From the NCBI GenBank assembly GCA_903959115.1, contig CAJBVU010000176.1, forward strand, positions 1-12,128: DNA of 12,128 bases, written 5' to 3'. How positions within the stretch are numbered: the stretch's first letter is position 1; each line of letters begins with the position of its first letter. Both the position numbers and the translations under genes were made by a program. Source of the DNA: an uncultured Bacteroidota bacterium. Lineage in GTDB: Bacteria > Bacteroidota > Bacteroidia > NS11-12g > UBA955. A model generated the notes under the pieces. That model did not search any database, had not been told where the DNA came from, and was given only the letters and a program-made list of their open reading frames with translations. Positions 6,613-12,128 of the stretch are shown one piece after another.

Positions 6613-7122
6613 ATGCCCTCTTTCAAAACAACGGCTTATATCGAAACCACAGAAAATCAGCTTCAGGGGGTGATTGATGCCATCTTGGGGAGAGATTTAT
6701 CTGCTTGGGTCTGTGATTATCCTTTTGGCGAATCGGGTCCGGACTTAATTGCCTTGGAAGGAAACCTTGGCGCGGGTAAAACAACGCTGAGCAAATTACT
6801 TTGTGCGGCCTGGGGTTGTCGAAACGAAGTTAGTTCGCCCACTTTTGCCTTAGTGAATGAATACGAATTATTGGATTTTAAGGGTAAATTGTATCATCAC
6901 GACTGGTATCGGGTGAAGGAGGCGGGAGAATTGTACGATGCCGGCATCGAAGAAATACTCCACGAATACCCAAGTAAACATTTGATTGAATGGCCTGAAA
7001 TTGGCGATTTCTTACTGCGTGATTTAGCCGAAAACTACAAAGCCAAAGTGCTGTGGGTGAATATCGAACACAAGGAAAACAGCCGCGAATATCGGTTGCG
7101 AATCTTAACGACACATACTTAA
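6613..7122 (+). CDS. tsaE: tRNA threonylcarbamoyladenosine biosynthesis ATPase TsaE
   Basis: TsaE is the cytoplasmic P-loop ATPase that works with TsaB and TsaD to make t6A at position 37 of ANN-decoding tRNAs. The 169-residue product has the family Walker A motif GNLGAGKTT (50-58), the SSPTFALVNEY switch (74-84), HHDWYR (95-100, conserved Asp97) and IEWPE (126-130). Length is typical. The frame is open upstream to an ATG at 6544 inside porX, but the ATG at 6613 is preferred: the leading strand (KTTAYIETTENQL) starts just after it and the gap to porX is then 32 bases without overlap. It is probably transcribed with porX. No hairpin is seen in the 53 bases separating its end from the convergent GldK-like gene. 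Confidence 0.93.
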   Translation: MPSFKTTAYIETTENQLQGVIDAILGRDLSAWVCDYPFGESGPDLIALEGNLGAGKTTLSKLLCAAWGCRNEVSSPTFALVNEYELLDFKGKLYHHDWYRVKEAGELYDAGIEEILHEYPSKHLIEWPEIGDFLLRDLAENYKAKVLWVNIEHKENSREYRLRILTTHT

Positions 7123-7175
7123 GGCTCCACAACTAAGGACCCGATCAAAAGACCCACCCGTCCAAACAACCAAAT

Positions 7176-8444
7176 TTAGAATTCTGGAGTAATCAACGGC
7201 TTAAATTTTTTCATCGGCACTGCCACCATGCGGAAACCAACGAAGCTTTTCGCAACATCTTCTGAAAAGACAGTCCTGCTTCCCACGGTACAAGCAGCCT
7301 CAGGCAAATTCCAAGCTCCACCCTTTACAATGTACCCTAGCGTAGATTTTTGTCCATCGCTCATCACAACAGCATAATTCATTGGAGTGCTTGTCCACTC
7401 TGCCACATTCCCCTGCATGTTGTAACAACCCGCATCGTTGGGAAAATACGAATCAACACTATTGGGGTACACAGCACCATCCGTACCGAAATTATGCGTT
7501 TCGGGTCTAAAATTCGCAATGTAACACCCACGTGAGTTTCTCAGGTAATTGTTATTTGCGGGTGAACCAGACGATTTCTTCGAACGCTTCTCCGCAACCA
7601 CCGATGCGGCTCGCTCCCACTCTTGTTCTGTTGGCAAGCGATACATAATCACGTAATTATCCTTCCGAGATTTGGTTTGAACCATATTTTTATTGGCATA
7701 CCATTCACAAAAACACTTCGCCTGACTCTGAGAAACACAAACTACAGGATAATCAGCGTACTTAGGATGACTTAGATAGTAACGTGTCAAAGGTTCGTTT
7801 ACAGAGTATACAAAGTCTTTAACCCAGGCCTCTGTACTCGGATAGATAGCCACACCCCTAAAAGTAATTTTCTTCCAATCCAATTTTTTCAAATACAACT
7901 CCCCCCAATTGGCTGCGGGTGATTGCAAATGTGCTGACTGAATCGCGCCATCCGCCGCAGTTGTGCCTTCGTTCGATGCCAACCAACCCTGAACCGCTTG
8001 CACATATTCAGGCGATTCCCATTTGTATTTCTGCACGATTTCAGGGCGATTCTCCTTCATCCATTGGGCGATGCAATCTTCAATAAACTGTATGTATTGA
8101 CCATTAGTTACCTCATATTGAGAAATAAAGAATGCTGGCCCATTAACTGTTTTCTCTGCGTCATACACCTGCTTTGCATCCAAATGAACTTTAACGAAAT
8201 CACTATCATGCCCATCGATCAATTCAGAATTCTCAAAATTCGTAATGCGTCTACCGCATGGGTAAGATCCATCTGTAGAATAATTCACCCGATTGCTGTC
8301 GTTCACAGCACGCTGAGCACCTGTGATATAAGACCAACCCTTACCCATATTAATATATACTGTTTGGGCATTGAGGTTCCCATGAACGGTCCCTATCATA
8401 CCCAATAACAATATTAAACCCAACGTTTGGCAATTTTTTTTCAT
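7176..8444 (-). CDS. Secreted GldK-like protein (formylglycine-generating-enzyme/SUMF1 fold)
   Basis: The 422-residue product begins with an apparent type I signal peptide (MKKN, hydrophobic LGLILLLGMIG, cleavage near LNAQ at about 24-27) and has no lipobox Cys. The rest is an FGE/sulfatase-modifying-factor fold: FFISQYEVTNGQYIQFI (105-121), YRLPTEQEWERAA (268-280), ANFRPE (310-315), GCYNMQGNVAEWT (339-351), VKGGAW (373-378) and FVGFRMV (401-407). Residues about 205-235 (AWVKDFVYSVNEPLTRYY, then LSHPKYADYPVVCVS) closely resemble the T9SS lipoproteins GldK/PorK, which form a ring with GldN under the outer membrane. The N-terminal GG-x-F-x-MG motif of that family is not obvious here. The catalytic Cys pair of true FGE is not evident (one Cys, 385, in the region). 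Upstream ATGs at 8450 and 8453 are alternative starts; a GGGAG precedes them. Role unknown; T9SS paralogue is inferred. Confidence 0.72.
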   Translation of the reverse strand: MKKNCQTLGLILLLGMIGTVHGNLNAQTVYINMGKGWSYITGAQRAVNDSNRVNYSTDGSYPCGRRITNFENSELIDGHDSDFVKVHLDAKQVYDAEKTVNGPAFFISQYEVTNGQYIQFIEDCIAQWMKENRPEIVQKYKWESPEYVQAVQGWLASNEGTTAADGAIQSAHLQSPAANWGELYLKKLDWKKITFRGVAIYPSTEAWVKDFVYSVNEPLTRYYLSHPKYADYPVVCVSQSQAKCFCEWYANKNMVQTKSRKDNYVIMYRLPTEQEWERAASVVAEKRSKKSSGSPANNNYLRNSRGCYIANFRPETHNFGTDGAVYPNSVDSYFPNDAGCYNMQGNVAEWTSTPMNYAVVMSDGQKSTLGYIVKGGAWNLPEAACTVGSRTVFSEDVAKSFVGFRMVAVPMKKFKPLITPEF

Positions 8445-8472
8445 CGACATCATCTCCCACTAAACGTCATTT

Positions 8473-8492
8473 TTTATCAATTATTTGATAAA
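8473..8492. promoter_or_regulatory. Perfect 8-bp inverted repeat between divergent genes
   Basis: TTTATCAA (8473-8480) and TTGATAAA (8485-8492) are perfect reverse complements separated by four bases (TTAT). The site is centred in the 99-bp gap between the GldK-like gene and the Asn-rich protein gene, 20 bases upstream of the minus-strand ATG at 8453 and just upstream of the putative -33 element of the plus-strand gene. Its symmetry and position suggest an operator for a dimeric regulator. AT-richness makes chance occurrence possible, and no matching regulator gene is in the window. Confidence 0.4.
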
Positions 8493-8496
8493 TTTC

Positions 8497-8528
8497 TTGG
8501 TTATCGACGAGGGCTTGACAGACCTTTG
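8497..8528 (+). promoter_or_regulatory. Candidate promoter of the Asn-rich secreted protein gene
   Basis: TTG at 8497-8499, a 21-base spacer and GACCTTTG at 8521-8528 resemble the Bacteroidota TTTG-N19-21-TAnnTTTG promoter, with one mismatch in the -7 element (G for T). The -7 element ends 15 bases before the ATG at 8544, so the leader would be about 10 bases. Confidence 0.4.
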
Positions 8529-8543
8529 AACCATAAATTCAAA

Positions 8544-9431
8544 ATGAAGACCCTGAAAAATATCTTGATCTTGATTGTTCTACTAACAGGACTCAACAAC
8601 CGTATTTCCGCACAGTACGAAGGAAATGAGAATGGAAATAATTCAAAAGTGGAGAAGCAAAAGGACGATAACGAGGAAGACAATGCGAAGCGCAGTGATG
8701 TCATAAAGAAATCATTGGACAAGAAAAAAGGAATCCTCATGGGCGATACCATCTACTACCTTGGCCAGGCAAACTGCTTATATATCGTAGAAAAAAAATT
8801 CTTGGGCAGCACGATCCAAGCCACCTGCAAAGCACTCAATGGCAAAGAAGCTTTTTGGTTAAATGCCAAATCAAATGATTACTTACCCGCGAACGACCCC
8901 AATCGTAGATATTACGAAATCGTTTTTGTGGGTAGCAACGCCCAAATCCATTATCGCGGAACTCAGAATGCACTGATCAAAGACATCGCTAAATATAATT
9001 TGTTCGTGAATGGAGTTTTTAACCCGGAATCTGAGCGCAAGTTCTGTATGATGACCAACAGCAATAGCATCAATACGGGTGGGGTAGTTTACAACAACAA
9101 CGTCCAAATGAATAACAACAATCCCTATGGCAAAACGGAGCGAAATCGAAACGGGATGATTGATGTTCAAAGCAATCAAATCATTCAAGATTTCAAAACG
9201 ATAGGATCGTTCAACCAATCCAAACAAGCCCTCAACGGTACCATTCAAAACGAAATCACGTTCTACTTACCCAACGGAACCATGATTGCTCGATGCACTG
9301 CCTATGGAGCCACTTCCCATGATTTTACAGTAATCACAACCCTTGATAATCGCAGCGCCCAAATCAACACCGGCATGATCACCGAAGCGCAGGATTTGGC
9401 CCGCTACCTGGTGAACAATGGTTACATGTAA
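8544..9431 (+). CDS. Secreted Asn-rich protein of unknown function
   Basis: No family is recognised. The 295-residue product has a clear signal peptide: MKTLKN, hydrophobic ILILIVLLTGL, and a probable cleavage after ISAQ (21-24). There is no lipobox Cys. A highly charged, Lys/Asp/Glu/Asn-rich stretch (about 25-62) follows. A first globular part (about 65-170) has strand-like segments (TIYYLGQANCLYIVE, YYEIVFVG) and Cys residues at 78, 95 and 168. An Asn-rich linker (about 171-195, including VVYNNNVQMNNNNPYG) leads to a second part with NEITFYLPNGTMIARCTAYG (236-255). The frame is open upstream to 8427, but this runs into the divergent gene; the ATG at 8544 is chosen because the signal peptide starts there. 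It is divergent from the GldK-like gene and convergent with the glycosyltransferase-like gene. Confidence 0.75.
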   Translation: MKTLKNILILIVLLTGLNNRISAQYEGNENGNNSKVEKQKDDNEEDNAKRSDVIKKSLDKKKGILMGDTIYYLGQANCLYIVEKKFLGSTIQATCKALNGKEAFWLNAKSNDYLPANDPNRRYYEIVFVGSNAQIHYRGTQNALIKDIAKYNLFVNGVFNPESERKFCMMTNSNSINTGGVVYNNNVQMNNNNPYGKTERNRNGMIDVQSNQIIQDFKTIGSFNQSKQALNGTIQNEITFYLPNGTMIARCTAYGATSHDFTVITTLDNRSAQINTGMITEAQDLARYLVNNGYM

Positions 9432-9457
9432 TCTTCATTTACCTGGGGATATCCCTT

Positions 9458-11239
9458 CTATTTAAACCCACCTTGGTAAACTTTTAGCAAAGGCAGCGAT
9501 TCGCGATAAAACGCCTGCACCAATTCCCAGGAAACCAGCCCATTCATGATGGGAAATTCGGTTTTCCCGCCCATTTGCAGCTGATTACCAAACTCAATCC
9601 AATAAACCTGTTTGATGGGTGGAATTCGCATTTCCGATGTTCCCCCGTTTAGCAATGACGATACTTTCCCCCGTTTCAATTGTTGATTGACCTCAGGCCA
9701 AATGGCATTGATCGATGCCAGCGTAACCGTGGAGTCCAATAATTCAGGTGTGATGCAATGTATCCTCGTCTGCATAGAACTTGGCAACAACATCGCGTTT
9801 AACATCAAAGACTCACCCTGGCCAATCACCAAGGCCGATGCATCCGCGGGCAACTGTTTACCCACCCATTCCAAGGCCTGATAGTTGGTTTGATGCCAGT
9901 AATCTATCTGCATGGGGTAACGTTTTATCAACTTCTGTCCCAATCCATTAAAATACGTTTGATCACTTTCTAAGTACAATTCCGTTTTATTCTGCGTTTG
10001 ATTGTCCTGCTTAGATAAAAATGCAAACAAATCTGGGATAAAAATCCCGAAAACACCTCCAACCAAGGCAATGCCAGTTCCAAATACCCATAGTTTTAAC
10101 CATTTGATATGCGGAGTTAGTTTTTCAAATACGAAAACCCAGCACCATGTCGACAAAACAACTACAGGCAACAATAAAAACAATGAATGTCGCCAAGCAT
10201 CGTACATCACCGGCATTTTGATGAAGGCAAAAACAATGTAACTAAGCAATAGCAGCAGCAGAAAATTGGCGGTCGACAATGCAAAAGTGACCCGACCTTT
10301 TACCCATTGAATCACCGAAACAACAGCGCCCAACAACAGGGGCAACAAGATCAAACCGCTCAGCGTAGTCACCATCCAACCCAAAAGATACCATCGCGAG
10401 GGCTCCATCGAACCAAAAAACAAGGCCCCATTTTGCCAGGGATTGTTGAATGCAAAACCGATGACCTCCTGTATGCCCGACAAACCCGTGAACCACAGGT
10501 AGGGATAACTACCCACATAACCCGCCACAAAGGCCAATCCTCCCCATATCGTCCAACGGATCAAATCCCAATCCAGGACTTTCTTTTCCATGAAACAACG
10601 CAACAACGGCCAAAGTATCGCCCATCCCAAAACAAACACCCCACCCATGCGTATCGTGGTCGCCACACCCAACAACCCCATCACACCCATCCATCCCCAA
10701 TCCCACTGCTTCTTTTCCCTGCGCCATACATTATCCAATCCATCCACCACCAACAGCACCAACACAAAAAACAACGCGTCCTTGGTGTTGTAATGCGCCT
10801 CGGCAAACATCCTAGGCCACAATGCAACCATCAACACCGGAAGCATCGCACCCCATCGTAATTGGCGCACCATCCCCCAACCGTTATTCCGCAATCCCAA
10901 CAAATACAATCGCCATAGCCCAAAGACAAAAAACGACCACAACAAAGCCCTACGCAACAGCAACTTCGTTCTCAAGGGCTCAGTGAACACCACCTGCTCG
11001 GCCAAATAACTCATACTCTCCCAAACCGGACCGAAAAACTTGTGCTCCTCTACCTTATCGAAACCCACCCGCCCGCTCAAAAATCGGTTGTTCTCCATCC
11101 CAATCGTGCGCTGGGTAATCTCATCCAAATGCACCCCATAATCGTCGAGGGTGAAAAATCCCCAAATAGCATAAAACAGAAAGAACCAGACCCATGGCCC
11201 AGTTCTTTCCAAAATGCTATTTTTCCAGCGCTTGATCAC
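9458..11239 (-). CDS. GT-C type integral membrane glycosyltransferase-like protein
   Basis: The product (593 residues from the GTG at 11239) has many hydrophobic segments between about residues 15 and 400 and a soluble C-terminal region of about 180 residues. Features of GT-C enzymes (dolichyl/polyprenyl-phosphate-sugar glycosyltransferases, GT39-like) are visible: an acidic first loop, TLDDYGVHLDEIT (30-42); a second-loop EEHKFFGPVW (64-73); WPRMFAEAHYNTKDA (141-155), like the PR-x-hs-x-N-x-kD motif of the family; and YDAWRHSLFLLLP (346-358), like the ERH/LP motif. Such enzymes move sugar from a lipid carrier to an envelope acceptor; substrate and acceptor are unknown. No ATG precedes the first membrane segment. 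The possible starts are GTG at 11239 (19 bases after the gcvP stop), TTG at 11257 and TTG at 11293; the last would overlap gcvP. It is probably cotranscribed with gcvP. Confidence 0.75.
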   Translation of the reverse strand: MIKRWKNSILERTGPWVWFFLFYAIWGFFTLDDYGVHLDEITQRTIGMENNRFLSGRVGFDKVEEHKFFGPVWESMSYLAEQVVFTEPLRTKLLLRRALLWSFFVFGLWRLYLLGLRNNGWGMVRQLRWGAMLPVLMVALWPRMFAEAHYNTKDALFFVLVLLVVDGLDNVWRREKKQWDWGWMGVMGLLGVATTIRMGGVFVLGWAILWPLLRCFMEKKVLDWDLIRWTIWGGLAFVAGYVGSYPYLWFTGLSGIQEVIGFAFNNPWQNGALFFGSMEPSRWYLLGWMVTTLSGLILLPLLLGAVVSVIQWVKGRVTFALSTANFLLLLLLSYIVFAFIKMPVMYDAWRHSLFLLLPVVVLSTWCWVFVFEKLTPHIKWLKLWVFGTGIALVGGVFGIFIPDLFAFLSKQDNQTQNKTELYLESDQTYFNGLGQKLIKRYPMQIDYWHQTNYQALEWVGKQLPADASALVIGQGESLMLNAMLLPSSMQTRIHCITPELLDSTVTLASINAIWPEVNQQLKRGKVSSLLNGGTSEMRIPPIKQVYWIEFGNQLQMGGKTEFPIMNGLVSWELVQAFYRESLPLLKVYQGGFK

Positions 11240-11258
11240 GCCGTAAATATAATTCAAA

Positions 11259-12128
11259 TTAATTCGATGCCGCCGCCTCTGCGTATGCCTCAACAGGAAT
11301 ACAAGCGCAAATCAAATTGCGATCGCCCACCGTGCTGTTTACACGAGAAACCGTTGGCCAAAACTTACCCAAACGAATAGAATCCAATGGGAAAGCCGCC
11401 TTCTCACGTGAATACTCGCGATCCCAATCGTTTGAAATCACAACCGTAGACGTATGTGGTGAATGCTTCAATACGTTGTTGTCCTGAGAATATTTACCCT
11501 CCTCAACTTCGCGAATCTCTTCACGAATACTCAACATTGCATCGCAGAACTTATCCAACTCTTCCTTGCTCTCACTCTCTGTTGGCTCCACCATCAACGT
11601 ACCCGCAACTGGGAAACTCAACGTAGGTGCATGGTAGCCGTAGTCCATCAAACGCTTGGCGATGTCTTCCGCCTCAACATGACAGCTGGTCTTAAATTTA
11701 CGGGTATCCAAAATCATCTCGTGGGCCGCAAATCCGCTGGCACCCTTGTACAATACTGGGTACTCAGATTCCAAACGCGCCTTGATATAGTTTGCATTCA
11801 AAATTGCATATTTGGTCGCATTTGTAAGACCCTCGCCACCCATCATCTTGATGTAAGCATAGCTGATCAACAAAATACTTGCACTACCCCAAGGAGCAGC
11901 ACTCACCGCATGCATCGCCTTTTCAGGACCCATATCTACCACGGCATGACCGGGCAAATAAGGCGCCAAGTGCTTGGCAACGCCGATCGGACCCATACCA
12001 GGACCACCCCCACCGTGAGGAATACAGAACGTTTTGTGCAAGTTCAAGTGACAAACATCGGCCCCAATCATACCGGGCGATGTCAATCCAACCTGCGCAT
12101 TCATGTTCGCACCATCCATATAAACCTG
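11259..12128 (-). CDS. gcvP: Glycine dehydrogenase (decarboxylating), C-terminal part
   Basis: This is the P-protein of the glycine cleavage system, a PLP enzyme that decarboxylates glycine and passes the aminomethyl group to lipoylated H-protein. Only the last 289 residues are in the window; the frame runs off the right edge (QVYMDGANM...). The PLP-binding Lys is in CHLNLHKTFC (codon at 12033-12035), followed by the Gly-rich PHGGGGPGMG loop. Other typical motifs are PWGSASILLISYAYIKMMG, the ANYIKARLESEYPVLYKG region, and a late SFPVAGTLMVEPTESE. The C-terminus ends at a TAA at 11259-11261. No second, broken copy is seen. The glycosyltransferase-like gene follows closely on the same strand. 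Confidence 0.96.
   Translation of the reverse strand, partial: QVYMDGANMNAQVGLTSPGMIGADVCHLNLHKTFCIPHGGGGPGMGPIGVAKHLAPYLPGHAVVDMGPEKAMHAVSAAPWGSASILLISYAYIKMMGGEGLTNATKYAILNANYIKARLESEYPVLYKGASGFAAHEMILDTRKFKTSCHVEAEDIAKRLMDYGYHAPTLSFPVAGTLMVEPTESESKEELDKFCDAMLSIREEIREVEEGKYSQDNNVLKHSPHTSTVVISNDWDREYSREKAAFPLDSIRLGKFWPTVSRVNSTVGDRNLICACIPVEAYAEAAASN

Noticed and set aside
7123..7175. Possible bidirectional terminator between tsaE and the GldK-like gene
   Set aside because: No inverted repeat of useful length with a T-tract was found in these 53 bases.
8883..9248. Minus-strand open frame of 121 codons antisense to the Asn-rich protein
   Set aside because: No motif; Val/Ile runs are the complement of Asn/Asp codons in the real gene, which has a good signal peptide and promoter.
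9446..9455. Short palindrome GGGATATCCC between convergent genes
   Set aside because: Ten bases with no loop and no T-tail; too short to call a terminator or operator, and expected by chance at this scale.
10307..10861. Plus-strand open frame of 184 codons, rich in His, Pro and Gln
   Set aside because: It lies antisense to the membrane segments of the glycosyltransferase-like gene; its composition is what the complement of Trp/Gly/Leu-rich membrane coding gives, and it has no recognisable motif.

Overview
The window comes from a Bacteroidota genome whose family cannot be named from sequence alone. Four things point to this phylum: a PorX response regulator of the type IX secretion system (T9SS), a secreted GldK-like protein, the long (388-residue) Bacteroidota form of PurM, and promoter motifs of the phylum's TAnnTTTG type just upstream of start codons. 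No tRNA, rRNA, CRISPR array, insertion sequence or phage gene was seen. It looks like an ordinary chromosomal segment with densely packed genes.

Layout. At 1-957 a minus-strand pair holds surE (5'-nucleotidase) followed by the start of a small hydrophobic protein that runs off the left edge. Divergent to it is purM (purine synthesis, 1014-2180), followed by a hairpin terminator. Next is a secreted SIMPL-domain (DUF541) protein (2319-3494), whose 3' end overlaps the convergent exodeoxyribonuclease III gene by 11 bases. That nuclease gene lies behind a thiamine pyrophosphokinase gene on the minus strand (4939 down to 3484). Divergent to this pair is porX (5024-6580), followed by tsaE, the ATPase for tRNA t6A modification (6613-7122).

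The next part is the least ordinary. A GldK/formylglycine-generating-enzyme-like secreted protein without a lipobox cysteine (8444 down to 7176) is divergent from an unrecognised secreted, Asn-rich protein (8544-9431). A perfect 8-bp inverted repeat lies in the 99-bp gap between them. The right end is a minus-strand pair: the C-terminal part of gcvP (glycine decarboxylase), cut by the window edge, and a multi-spanning GT-C glycosyltransferase-like membrane protein just downstream with a non-ATG start.

How the genes fit together. Most are housekeeping genes (purine, thiamine, tRNA modification, DNA repair, glycine cleavage). The specialised thread is secretion and the envelope: PorX controls T9SS, and the GldK-like protein resembles the T9SS ring component GldK/PorK but appears soluble rather than lipid-anchored. 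No complete new system can be demonstrated. The best candidate for something undescribed is the divergent GldK-like/Asn-rich pair. The promoters, especially between surE and purM, suggest transcripts with almost no 5' leader.
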